Below are positions 1 to 7,138 of a stretch of 16,701 nt of DNA, in pieces. Below the pieces are notes generated by a model. That model saw only the letters and a list, made by a program, of their open reading frames with translations. It was not told where the DNA came from and did not search any database. Source of the DNA: JASFUX01 sp050050115 (lineage in GTDB: Bacteria; Pseudomonadota; Alphaproteobacteria; Caulobacterales; Maricaulaceae); the NCBI GenBank assembly GCA_050050115.1, contig JASFUX010000041.1:1-16701 (forward strand). Reading direction: 5' to 3'. Position 1 is the stretch's first letter, and the number at the start of each line of letters is the position of its first letter. The position numbers were made by a program, and so were the translations under genes.

Positions 1-286
1 ACGAGGCGACGATCACCAGCATCTGCGGCAAGGCGCCGAAGGAGATGCGGATGCCGAGCGCCGAGATGTCGGAGAAAGAGCCGTCGAGCCCCGCCACGCC
101 CATGGCGTTCAGCACGATCAGCGTCTGCACCACCAGAAGGCCGATGATCGACCAGCGCAGCACCGAGGCCGCGCCGGAGAGCCGCACCCGCAGGTCGCGC
201 GACGCGGAATTGTGGACGGCGAGCGCGGCGTTTGCGAAATCAGCCCGCCAGAAGGTTTGCGCGCCTAGCTCTTGAGGTTCCGCCAT
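1..286 (-). CDS. Partial membrane protein, N-terminal 95 residues, function unknown
   Basis: The minus strand is open from an ATG at 284-286 to the left edge of the window, so only the N-terminal 95 codons are present. The product begins MAEPQELGAQTFWRADFANA. An amphipathic, Arg-rich stretch at about residues 28-45 precedes a strong membrane segment at about residues 45-66, which contains IIGLLVVQTLIVLNAMGV. A second hydrophobic stretch at about 82-95 (LPQMLVIVA) runs off the window. This reads as the start of a multi-pass inner-membrane protein with a short cytoplasmic N-terminus. I do not recognise a family. The nearest upstream ATG (297-299) is out of frame, so the 286 start is the simplest choice, with a weak GAGCGGG about 5 bases upstream. 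It diverges from rsmD, with 76 bp between the two starts. Confidence 0.6.
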   Translation of the reverse strand, partial: MAEPQELGAQTFWRADFANAALAVHNSASRDLRVRLSGAASVLRWSIIGLLVVQTLIVLNAMGVAGLDGSFSDISALGIRISFGALPQMLVIVAS

Positions 287-362
287 GATGCCCGCTCATC
301 CCTCACGTCGTCTCGATTTCCCCCCACGCACCCACGCTCGATACGCATACTAGGGGGCGAAA

Positions 363-932
363 ATGCGGATCGTCACCGGAGCGCACAAGGGCCGGACCCT
401 AGTTACCCCCAAAGGAACGCACACGCGGCCCACCGCGGCGCGCACGCGCGAGGCTGTGTTCAACCGGCTCGCCCACGACCCCGAAGGCCCGGCGCTTGAA
501 GGCGCGCGTGTGATCGACTTGTTCGCGGGTTCGGGTGCGCTGGGGTTTGAGGCGCTCTCGCGCGGGGCCGGCTTCGTGCTTTTCGTCGACACCGATGCTG
601 CGGCCCGCGGAACGATCCGAACGAACGCCGAGGCCCTGGGCGAGATCGGCCGCTGCCGCATCCATCGCCGCCCGGCCGAGGCCTTGGGCGACAAGCCCGC
701 CGGGCTCGGCGCGCCGTTCGACCTCGCCTTCCTCGACCCGCCCTATCGTCAGGGCCTCGCGACCCGCGCGCTCGAGGCGCTCGCGCGCGGCGGGTGGCTG
801 GCCGAAGGCGCCCGCGTCGTGGTCGAAGTCGGCCATGACGAGCCCGACCCGGAGGCGGAAGGCTACGTCGTCGACGACGTGCGGATCTACGGCGAGGCGA
901 AGGTCGCCTTCCTGCGACGCGTTCCGCGGTGA
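363..932 (+). CDS. rsmD: 16S rRNA (guanine(966)-N(2))-methyltransferase RsmD
   Basis: The enzyme transfers a methyl group from S-adenosylmethionine to N2 of G966 in 16S rRNA of the small ribosomal subunit, in the cytoplasm. The 189-residue product has the family's full layout and usual length. The N-terminal RIVTGAHKGRTLVTPKG is followed by TRPT (21-24) and TREAVFNRL. The SAM-binding motif I is DLFAGSGALGFEALSRGA (52-69), and an acidic residue after the next strand sits in FVDTD (74-78). The N-methyltransferase catalytic tetrad DPPY is at 125-128. The ATG is preceded by a good ribosome-binding site (GGGGGCG, 352-358). It converges on the esterase gene with only 12 bp between stops. Its divergent partner is an unknown membrane protein. 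Confidence 0.93.
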   Translation: MRIVTGAHKGRTLVTPKGTHTRPTAARTREAVFNRLAHDPEGPALEGARVIDLFAGSGALGFEALSRGAGFVLFVDTDAAARGTIRTNAEALGEIGRCRIHRRPAEALGDKPAGLGAPFDLAFLDPPYRQGLATRALEALARGGWLAEGARVVVEVGHDEPDPEAEGYVVDDVRIYGEAKVAFLRRVPR

Positions 933-944
933 AGACGCCGAACG

Positions 945-2612
945 CTACGGCGCCAGCCGGCAGCCGAACGCAGCGGCCCAGTTTGCATCGCCGCCGATGT
1001 AGTGCGGATAGGCCGGATAGCGGCAGATCGGCCGGGTGGCGGTGATCGTTTCTGCTTCGTACGACGCCACGACGGGCGCGTCAGGCGGCGCAACGTCGTG
1101 TTCGACCCAGTCGCGCAACGCTCCGGCCGGATTCCAGCGGCTCGGCATCACCTGACCCTCGACGCTGCGGCTTGTCGCGCCGTGATCGCCCATCGGAACG
1201 ACGTAGAACCGCACCGAGGCATCGACTCGCTCCTGGCCGCTCACCGCGACGATGTCGTCATAGAGCCGCATCTGCGCGCGCGGATTGGAGATGACGTCCG
1301 CAGCTCCGGTCACCCAGATCAGCTTTCCGCCATGGTCGAACCAGTCCGACCAGTCAGCGGGCACGTCAAGCTCGCGCGAGAGATCCTCGATGCGCGATCT
1401 AAATCGCATGAGATCGAACTCGTAGAGGTCGAAGTCCGACGATCCGCCAAACAGTTGACGCTGCACGCCGGCGCCGATGCCGAAGTCGCCGACCCCGGCC
1501 TCGACGTCGGGCTCGAGGCGAGACAGCAAGCCTGATTCAGCGCCGGGGCCCCAACCGGGCCAGTCGTCCTTGCCTGTGGGCAGCGTGTACGGCATCTCCA
1601 CTGGCGTATGCAGCGCGTTGACCGTCTCCAGCTGGGGGTCGGACAAGCAATGATCGCCTTCGTCCCCGCCGCTCGGGCATCTCAGCGATCGCAGCGGCGT
1701 AGCCGAAACGTCAACGTCGAGCAGAGACGCGCAGCCGACCGGGTCGCCGATCACGCCGTCTTCGAGATTGTCGAGACCGTCGCAGAGCGCGACGACCGTC
1801 CGGTCGACGAGATTCTGCTTCGACGGCGGAATCCAAGCGCCCGGCAGCGCCTGGACAGCGGCCTTGATCGGTTTGTCGTTCATCAGCCCCTGGAAGTAGG
1901 CCAAAGGCACAAGCGAGACGACGCCTTCATAATCGTTCGGATAGCGCGCGATCACTTCAAGACCCTCGCGCCCGCCTTGAGAGCCGCCCGAGAAATAGCG
2001 CACGTCGGCGCGCCGACCTTCGAGCGCTTCGATCACAGCCTGCGCCGCGTCGTTGGTCTTCTTCAGGCCTTCATAAGCGAAGTTCATCCAGGACTCGCGA
2101 TTGCGCACCCAGTCGGTTTCTCGGCCTTGATGTCCGGAATCCCCTCCGTAGACGGCATAGCCTTGCAGCAACAAGCTCGGAGAGCCGGGAATCGAAGAGC
2201 CTGCGCCAACGCCGGTGAGACGTGGGATCGAGCCGTTCACCCCCGCGCCACCCATGTGCCAGCTGCCGCCGTTCCAGTCGTCAGGCGCGGCGACGGCGAA
2301 ATCGATCGTGGGTGCGTCGGGGTCGATCGGCAAGATCGAGCCTTCAACGCGACAGTGAGCCGGCTGAGGTCCGGTCGGCCGGCGACCCGGGCCCGCCGCG
2401 CCGCCTTCGGACGCCGGCACGTGTTCGGCCGAAGTGATGACTGCGCCGTTCGTGGGCAAATCGATGTCGCTCGCCTCGATTTCGAAACCGACCATGTCCG
2501 CGCAGGCGATGGTGCGCTCGGGCGCGGACGGGCTCGCCGCCTCCGTCGCGCATGAGACAAGCGCCGCAGAAACCGCCAGCGCGAGACTGGACCTAAGCCC
2601 TTCGCTCTTCAT
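945..2612 (-). CDS. Tannase/feruloyl-esterase family lipoprotein with atypical active-site surroundings
   Basis: This 555-residue protein has the fold markers of the tannase/feruloyl esterase family (PF07519), whose members hydrolyse ester bonds of plant phenolics and related aromatic esters. The N-terminus MKSEGLRSSLALAVSAALVS ends in a lipobox (LVSC) with Cys21 as the lipidation site, so it is probably membrane-anchored outside the cytoplasm. The nucleophile elbow is GGSQGG, with Ser211. Asp439 lies in VTGAADVISNP and His477 in MGDHGATS. A CDGLDNLEDGVIGDP loop (about 277-291) matches the family's calcium-binding lid segment. The C-terminus has the typical CRYPAYPHY...FGC ending. The family's usual Cys before Ser and Cys after His are both Gly here (Gly210, Gly478). 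I chose the ATG at 2612 because it creates the signal peptide and follows a strong GAGGGGGG site; the frame stays open to 2843. The substrate is unknown. Confidence 0.85.
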   Translation of the reverse strand: MKSEGLRSSLALAVSAALVSCATEAASPSAPERTIACADMVGFEIEASDIDLPTNGAVITSAEHVPASEGGAAGPGRRPTGPQPAHCRVEGSILPIDPDAPTIDFAVAAPDDWNGGSWHMGGAGVNGSIPRLTGVGAGSSIPGSPSLLLQGYAVYGGDSGHQGRETDWVRNRESWMNFAYEGLKKTNDAAQAVIEALEGRRADVRYFSGGSQGGREGLEVIARYPNDYEGVVSLVPLAYFQGLMNDKPIKAAVQALPGAWIPPSKQNLVDRTVVALCDGLDNLEDGVIGDPVGCASLLDVDVSATPLRSLRCPSGGDEGDHCLSDPQLETVNALHTPVEMPYTLPTGKDDWPGWGPGAESGLLSRLEPDVEAGVGDFGIGAGVQRQLFGGSSDFDLYEFDLMRFRSRIEDLSRELDVPADWSDWFDHGGKLIWVTGAADVISNPRAQMRLYDDIVAVSGQERVDASVRFYVVPMGDHGATSRSVEGQVMPSRWNPAGALRDWVEHDVAPPDAPVVASYEAETITATRPICRYPAYPHYIGGDANWAAAFGCRLAP

Positions 2613-2756
2613 GAGCCCCCCTCTTTGTTTGTCGCGCGTTCCGCGCGTTGCGCCATCTATTGCTCGCGGGAGTCTGTTCGTCAAAGCGACAACGCCGACC
2701 AAACCGATCGGAGCCGAAGCGCGGGCCCAGCCGTCGCGCATGTGAGACAACGCGTC

Positions 2757-2769
2757 GCTGCATTGCAGC
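2757..2769. promoter_or_regulatory. 13-bp palindrome in divergent promoter region, candidate operator
   Basis: The sequence GCTGCA-T-TGCAGC is a perfect inverted repeat with a single central base. It lies in the 234-bp region between the divergent starts of the esterase (2612) and the HxD protein (2847). It directly abuts a TTGACG hexamer (2771-2776) that could be a -35 element reading right, although no convincing -10 sits at the proper distance. A regulator bound here could affect both genes. Palindromes this short can arise by chance in GC-rich DNA, so the assignment is tentative. Confidence 0.25.
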
Positions 2770-2846
2770 ATTGACGGTTCCGCCAGCGCGGATTGTGCTT
2801 GTCGGCGCGCGAACGATTGCTCAAACCGCGCCTTGCGACGCATACG

Positions 2847-3587
2847 ATGGAACGACCGCCGCTAGATCTCGACGCCCGCATCACGCCGGACCCGATCGAT
2901 CCGGGCATCGTCCATGCGCCCGCCAACGCCGCCTTCGGGCTCATCCAAAGCGGACCTCAGATCAAAGCCTGCATTCGCGCGCACGCGTTCACGCCGGCCG
3001 AACGCCGCGCGGCGCTGTGGCTCAGCCCGGACGGCGTCGTGGCGCTGCATGACGCGGTCGAGCGCACGCTCGCGCAACTCTTGCCGGCGGGCGAGGACCG
3101 AACGGAGGACTTTCGCGCGCTCTTCGCTTCGTCCAGCGCGCCCGCGCCGATCGTCGACGCGCTTGTGCGCCTGCGCCGGCAGTTCTTCGCATCGACCGGC
3201 GCTTGGCCGCGCAAGATCATCTCGCGCTGTCATGCGCCGCTGTTCTCGATGGATGAGTTCAACATCGTTCCGTATGCGCATTTCGACAGCTACGAAGACC
3301 GGCAAGAGCGCTATGTGATGATCGCCGTGCTCTGCGGCGCGGGGCCCGTGCTCATCCGCAACCCGAACAGCGAAGTTCCGAGCAGCCTTGAGCCGGAGGT
3401 CTTCACCGCCTACGCCGAGCGCCTGCGCGCGCAGTACGGCGCGATCGAGGTCAGGCCCGGCTCGGTGGTGATGAAGAAGGCCAACCATCGCGGCTCCAGC
3501 GAGTTCGCCGATCTCCTGCCGCACCTGTCGGGCCGCGTCCCGCCGCTGCCATTCTGGGGCAAGCGAGTGGCGTTCACGTTGTCGTAG
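2847..3587 (+). CDS. Unknown protein with HxD...H pattern, possible 2-oxoglutarate/Fe(II)-type jelly-roll fold
   Basis: I do not recognise this 246-residue protein with confidence. It has no signal peptide or membrane segment, so it is probably cytoplasmic. The N-terminal half is mostly helical (ERRAALWLSPDGVVALHDA, about 52-70). The C-terminal half looks like a double-stranded beta-helix. A His-x-Asp pair (H145, D147) sits in PYAHFDSYEDR. A hydrophobic strand VMIAVLCGAGPVLIRNP follows, then RPGSVVMKKANHRGSS with H214. The order HxD, strand, G-x-V-V-x-x-x, His is the layout of iron-binding 2-oxoglutarate oxygenases and of DUF1826-like proteins, but that is inference. The ATG at 2847 was preferred over an in-frame TTG at 2793; neither has a clear ribosome-binding site. 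It diverges from the esterase. Confidence 0.6.
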   Translation: MERPPLDLDARITPDPIDPGIVHAPANAAFGLIQSGPQIKACIRAHAFTPAERRAALWLSPDGVVALHDAVERTLAQLLPAGEDRTEDFRALFASSSAPAPIVDALVRLRRQFFASTGAWPRKIISRCHAPLFSMDEFNIVPYAHFDSYEDRQERYVMIAVLCGAGPVLIRNPNSEVPSSLEPEVFTAYAERLRAQYGAIEVRPGSVVMKKANHRGSSEFADLLPHLSGRVPPLPFWGKRVAFTLS

Positions 3588-3630
3588 GGTCCCGTCCGGG
3601 AAGTTCGCTCGCTCCCATCCAACGACTCGT

Positions 3631-3778
3631 CCGTCTTCCTCGGGCTTGTCCCGAGGACCCAGTTGGTCTGACACTGCGCCTCCATGCAGACCCGCGAGCC
3701 CGTCGCCAACGCAGCAATGTGGAAGGCGCTCGGATCGCGGCGCCTCCTGGATCCTCGGGACAAGCCCGAGGAAGACGG
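3631..3778. repeat. 148-bp palindromic repeat element with 30-bp arms
   Basis: Two 30-base arms (3631-3660 and 3749-3778) are reverse complements of each other except at one position, flanking an 88-base centre. Each arm is itself a hairpin: CCTCGGG, loop CTTGT, CCCGAGG (3638-3656 in the left arm). Arms of this type (CTCGGGCTTGTCCCGAGG) are familiar to me as dispersed intergenic repeats in many alphaproteobacterial genomes, resembling REP or MITE elements. The element fills most of the 235-bp gap between the HxD protein and the methyltransferase. It has no transposase and no obvious target-site duplication. It could fold into a long hairpin in RNA and act as a terminator or processing site for the upstream gene. 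Confidence 0.8.
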
Positions 3779-3822
3779 GATGATGTTCGAGCACTGTGAA
3801 ACGAGCTCCAGGATCACGCTCC

Positions 3823-4488
3823 ATGACCGCCGAAGCGCCTAACCCCCGCCCGATCGCGCTTGAAGACCGCGCCGCGCATGACGACGCGCGTCTCAGCTCG
3901 CCGTCAGCGGGTCGCAACCGCGATCCGATCCGCGACGTGCTCGCGCCGTTGTTGCCGGAGGGCGCGCGGGTGCTGGAGATCGCCTCGGGCACCGGCGAGC
4001 ACGCAGCGCACATCGCGAAGGCGCGACCAGACCTCGACTGGACCCCGAGCGAGCTTGACCCCGCGTCCCGCGCCTCGGTCGCCGCCTGGGCGAAAGCCGA
4101 AGGGCTCGCCAACATCCGCCCGCCGCTGGCGATCGACGCAACCGCGCCGTCGTGGGGCGTCGAGGACCAGCCGCCGTTCGACGCGGTGGTGAACGTCAAC
4201 ATGATCCACATCGCGCCGTGGGAAGCGTGCGCAGGCTTGCTCGCCGGCGCCGGGCGGGTCTTGAAGCCGGGCGGCTTCTTGTTCCTCTACGGACCGTTCG
4301 CCCGCAGCGGCGAGCACACCGCGCCTTCGAACGCGGCGTTTTCCGAAAGCCTCAAGTCACGCGACCCAAGCTGGGGCGTGCGCGATCTCGACGACGTCGA
4401 AGCGGCGGCTGCGCTGTATGGACTGACGTTGGAAGCGGCGGTCGAGATGCCGGCTAATAATTTGTCCGTGGTGTTTCGACGTAGCTAG
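3823..4488 (+). CDS. DUF938-family SAM-dependent methyltransferase
   Basis: The 221-residue product matches the DUF938 (PF06080) class I methyltransferase family, whose substrate is not known to me. The segment DARLSSPSAGRNRDPIRDVL (21-40) is the typical family N-terminus. The SAM-binding motif I is LEIASGTGEH (51-60), followed by an acidic SELD after the second strand (76-79). The family-specific NVNMIHIAPW lies at 124-133, then a strand in LKPGGFLFLYGPF (147-159). SFSESL-type family residues appear here as AAFSESLKSRDPSWGVRD. The ATG at 3823 has AGGA (3810-3813) 9 bases upstream and gives the family's usual start; a GTG at 3796 would extend it only into the flank of the repeat element. The exported protein starts 18 bp after the stop and is probably co-transcribed. 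Confidence 0.85.
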   Translation: MTAEAPNPRPIALEDRAAHDDARLSSPSAGRNRDPIRDVLAPLLPEGARVLEIASGTGEHAAHIAKARPDLDWTPSELDPASRASVAAWAKAEGLANIRPPLAIDATAPSWGVEDQPPFDAVVNVNMIHIAPWEACAGLLAGAGRVLKPGGFLFLYGPFARSGEHTAPSNAAFSESLKSRDPSWGVRDLDDVEAAAALYGLTLEAAVEMPANNLSVVFRRS

Positions 4489-4506
4489 GAACTCTTGGGG
4501 TCCGGA

Positions 4507-5115
4507 ATGAAGCTGTTGCCCGCTCTGACTGGTTTCACCTTCGCCCTCGCCAGCGGCGCCTGCACGTACTACGGCGACACCGACAGAATCACCGATAGGG
4601 CGCTCGACAAGGCGTGGCGGCCGGCGCGCGCGGCCGTCCTTGAGCGAGGCGATTGGAACACGTTCGCGGTGGTCAGCCGCCGAACGGCGCTATCGAGAGA
4701 CTGGATGGTGCTTACCTTTTCGGCGGCGCCGCTCGCGCCGCAGGGTGTGGACGGCCGGATGGGATGGATCGTGCGACGCGAATACGGACGCTGGGATGTT
4801 CCAGCTTCGGTCGACTGGGCGTCGTCCACCAACTGCGACGCGCTCGAGAACGTCTTGCTCGGCATGGAAGACCTCCGCGCGCCGGGAATCGATGCGCCGC
4901 GCACGGGATGGGAGCAGGACGACGAGATCATCGTTTCGGCCGACGGCGCGTCCTATCGATTGGTCGCCAACAGATTCCAGTTCCGCCATGTGACCGCATG
5001 GAGCTTCATCGAGCTAGACGCCGGCAGCGGTTCTTCAGTCGGCGAGTGGGTGGAAGACGCGATCGTCGCGCTCGCGCCCTGTTGGTCGCCGCAGCCGCCA
5101 ATTGTCTACGACTAG
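4507..5115 (+). CDS. Small exported protein of unknown function, possible lipoprotein
   Basis: The 202-residue product starts MKLLPALTGFTFALASGAC, a short signal peptide that could be cut before Cys19. The -3 residue of the lipobox would be Ser rather than Leu, so ordinary signal peptidase I cleavage is also possible. The mature part is soluble and mixed alpha/beta, rich in Trp, with two further cysteines (C110, C192) that may form a disulfide outside the cytoplasm. Recognisable stretches are DGRMGWIVRREYGRWDVPAS (82-101) and SYRLVANRFQFRHVTAWSF. I know of no family match. The ATG at 4507 follows a TTGGGG site; an in-frame TTG at 4495 was rejected because it disrupts the signal peptide. The gene lies 18 bp after the methyltransferase and ends 3 bp before the convergent mutL stop. 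Confidence 0.65.
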   Translation: MKLLPALTGFTFALASGACTYYGDTDRITDRALDKAWRPARAAVLERGDWNTFAVVSRRTALSRDWMVLTFSAAPLAPQGVDGRMGWIVRREYGRWDVPASVDWASSTNCDALENVLLGMEDLRAPGIDAPRTGWEQDDEIIVSADGASYRLVANRFQFRHVTAWSFIELDAGSGSSVGEWVEDAIVALAPCWSPQPPIVYD

Positions 5116-5118
5116 CGC

Positions 5119-7002
5119 CTACCGCCGCCCGAACAGCCGCTCGATGTCCTTGAGCTTCAGCTCCACGTACGTCGGCCGGCCGTGGTTGCATTGGCCCGAA
5201 TGCGGCGTCGCCTCCATTTCGCGGAGGAGCGCGTTCATCTCGTCGGCGTTCAGCCGCCGGCCCGCGCGCACCGAGCCGTGGCACGCCATGGTCGAACACA
5301 CTTCTTCGAGCCGCTCTTTCAGCGACATCGCTTCATCGTACGCCGACAGGTCGTCGGCCAGATCGCGCACCAGCCGGCCGGAATCGACCGTTCCCAGCAG
5401 AGCCGGCGTTTCGCGCACCGCGACGGCGCCGGGACCGAACGGCTCGATGACCAGGCCCAGCTCTTTCAACTCATCGGCGCGCGCGAGAAGGCGCTCGGCC
5501 GCCGCATCGTCAAGCTCCACGATGTCGGGCGTCAGCAGCGCCTGGCGGGGCGCGCCGCGCGCGTCCATCGCCGCCTTCATCCGTTCGTAGACTAGCCGTT
5601 CGTGCGCGGCGTGCTGGTCAACGATGACGATGCCGTCGGCCGTCTGGGCGACGATGTAGGTCTCATGCAGCTGCGCGCGCGCCACGCCCAGAGGATAGTC
5701 GGCGTAAGCCGCCGCCTCGCCCGGGTCGGCCTGGAGCGGCGCGTCCGCCGCCGCGGGCCGCTCCAGCTCCGCAATCTCGCCCTCATGCCGCGCCGACCAC
5801 GCCTCGACGCCGGGCAGCGAGCGCTCGGAAAGCCCGCCCGGAACCGCGCCGAAGCCCGGGGTCAGCGCGCGCGCCTGATAACCCGCGCCGAAAGAAGGCG
5901 GCGGCGCGGCGTGCGCGCTGGCCGCGCCGAGCGCGAAGCCGGCGACCGTGGTCGCGGCGCGGTGTCCCGCAGCGGCGAGACCATGGCGCAGCGCGCCGAC
6001 GATCAGCCCGCGCACCAGCCCCGCGTCGCGGAAGCGCACCTCGGTCTTGGCCGGGTGCACGTTGACGTCGACCACCTGCGGCGAGCATTCGAGATAGAGC
6101 GCGACGACCGGATGGCGGTCACGCGCGAGAAAGTCCTGGTAGGCGCCGCGCACCGCGCCGACGATTAGCTTGTCGCGCACGGGCCGTCCGTTAACGAACA
6201 GATACTGCATGTCCGCCGCGCCGCGGTTGAAGGTCGGCACCCCGGCCCAGCCCGACAGCCTAACGCCCTCGCGCTTCTGATCGATCAGCACCGCGTTTTC
6301 GGCAAAGTCGCGCCCGAGAATGTCGCCCAGGCGCTGCCGGCGGGCTTCGTTCAAATCCTCGTCCGGCCGGCCCCGGACCGAGAGCCGCGTGCGGCCATCC
6401 GCGACGAGAGAAAAGCCGACGTCCGGCCGCGCCATGGCCAGGCGCTTTAGGACATCGAGCACGGCGGCGGTCTCGGCGCGCTCGGACTTTAGGAACTTCA
6501 GTCGCGCGGGCGTCGCGTAGAAGAGTTCGCGCACCTCGACCGTCGCGCCCGAGGCGCCCGCGAAGGCCGCCGGACGCGGGTCGCCCGGCTCGCCGCCTTC
6601 GACCTCCCCGCCTTCCACCGTCAGCGCCCAGGCGTCGGCTTCGCCTTTCGCGCGCGCCGTCAGGGTCAGCCGCGCAACCGAGCCGATCGAGGGCAAGGCC
6701 TCGCCGCGAAAACCCATGGTGGCGATGTTCAAAAGGTCATAGTCGCCCGCGTCGTCGGGCTCGAGCTTCGAGGTGGCGTGCCGCGCGACGGCGAGCGTCA
6801 GCTCGGGACGGCTCATCCCCGCGCCGTCGTCAGCGACCCGGATCAACCCCGCGCCGCCGCGCTCGACGTGCACGGCGACGCTGGTCGCGCCGGCGTCGAG
6901 CGCATTCTCGGCCAGTTCCTTGACCACTGAGGCAGGCCGCTCGATCACCTCACCCGCGGCGATGCGGTTGACGGCCTGGGGCGGCAGACGGCGAATCGTC
7001 AT
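5119..7002 (-). CDS. mutL: DNA mismatch repair protein MutL (endonuclease type)
   Basis: MutL links mismatch recognition by MutS to strand incision and excision. The 627-residue product has the complete GHKL ATPase domain: VNRIAAGEVIERPASVVKEL, with the Mg-binding Asn33 in ENALDAGAT, DDGAGMS (58-64) and GFRGEAL (97-103). The N-terminal domain ends with VDVNVHPAKTEVRF (311-324). A Pro/Ala-rich linker spans roughly 345-435. The C-terminal domain carries the endonuclease motif DQHA(X)2E(X)4E (462-473), together with ACHGS (573-577) and CNHGRP (605-610). This is the nicking type found in bacteria without MutH. QALLTP (487-492) fits the sliding-clamp-binding motif. It is the last gene of the minus-strand run, 130 bp after the DUF3035 gene, and may have its own promoter. 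Confidence 0.95.
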   Translation of the reverse strand: MTIRRLPPQAVNRIAAGEVIERPASVVKELAENALDAGATSVAVHVERGGAGLIRVADDGAGMSRPELTLAVARHATSKLEPDDAGDYDLLNIATMGFRGEALPSIGSVARLTLTARAKGEADAWALTVEGGEVEGGEPGDPRPAAFAGASGATVEVRELFYATPARLKFLKSERAETAAVLDVLKRLAMARPDVGFSLVADGRTRLSVRGRPDEDLNEARRQRLGDILGRDFAENAVLIDQKREGVRLSGWAGVPTFNRGAADMQYLFVNGRPVRDKLIVGAVRGAYQDFLARDRHPVVALYLECSPQVVDVNVHPAKTEVRFRDAGLVRGLIVGALRHGLAAAGHRAATTVAGFALGAASAHAAPPPSFGAGYQARALTPGFGAVPGGLSERSLPGVEAWSARHEGEIAELERPAAADAPLQADPGEAAAYADYPLGVARAQLHETYIVAQTADGIVIVDQHAAHERLVYERMKAAMDARGAPRQALLTPDIVELDDAAAERLLARADELKELGLVIEPFGPGAVAVRETPALLGTVDSGRLVRDLADDLSAYDEAMSLKERLEEVCSTMACHGSVRAGRRLNADEMNALLREMEATPHSGQCNHGRPTYVELKLKDIERLFGRR

Positions 7003-7101
7003 GGCCGAACGCTGAGCCCGGCGCGGAGCGCGGTCAACTGGAGGTTGGGTTGTAGGGGCTGGGTGTTGGGAGTTTTCCCCAACCCCTAATCCTTAGAGCT
7101 C

Positions 7102-7138
7102 AAAACCCGTCAAAGAACCGTCAAAAAACCCATCAAAG
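7102..7138. repeat. Three short degenerate direct repeats at the end of the lipoprotein gene
   Basis: Read on the minus strand, a unit close to TTTGACGGGTTT occurs three times at 11-12 base spacing (one copy has TTTGATGGG, one lacks a G). The cluster overlaps the stop codon of the DUF3035 gene (7133-7135) and includes a run of six T. No good stem precedes the T run, so it is not a standard terminator. The repeats may be a recent local duplication. Confidence 0.4.

Noticed and set aside
1608..2555. Open frame of about 315 codons on the plus strand
   Set aside because: It lies wholly antisense to the esterase gene, which has an intact triad, signal peptide and ribosome-binding site.
2613..2843. 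N-terminal extension of the esterase by 77 codons
   Set aside because: The extension would bury the signal peptide and lipobox. The ATG at 2612 has a strong ribosome-binding site directly upstream.
3410..3817. Minus-strand open frame of about 135 codons through the repeat
   Set aside because: Its apparent conserved peptide comes from translating the dispersed palindromic element; such spurious frames recur wherever the element occurs.
2862..4211. Long open frame of about 449 codons on the minus strand
   Set aside because: It is antisense to both the HxD protein and the DUF938 methyltransferase and runs through the palindromic repeat. Its translation is a string of Arg/Ala/Gly with no family features, as expected for the complement of GC-rich genes.
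7061..7087. Imperfect hairpin (GTTGGG/CCCAAC) between the DUF3035 gene and mutL as a terminator
   Set aside because: The stem is interrupted and no T run follows on either strand, so termination is not supported.
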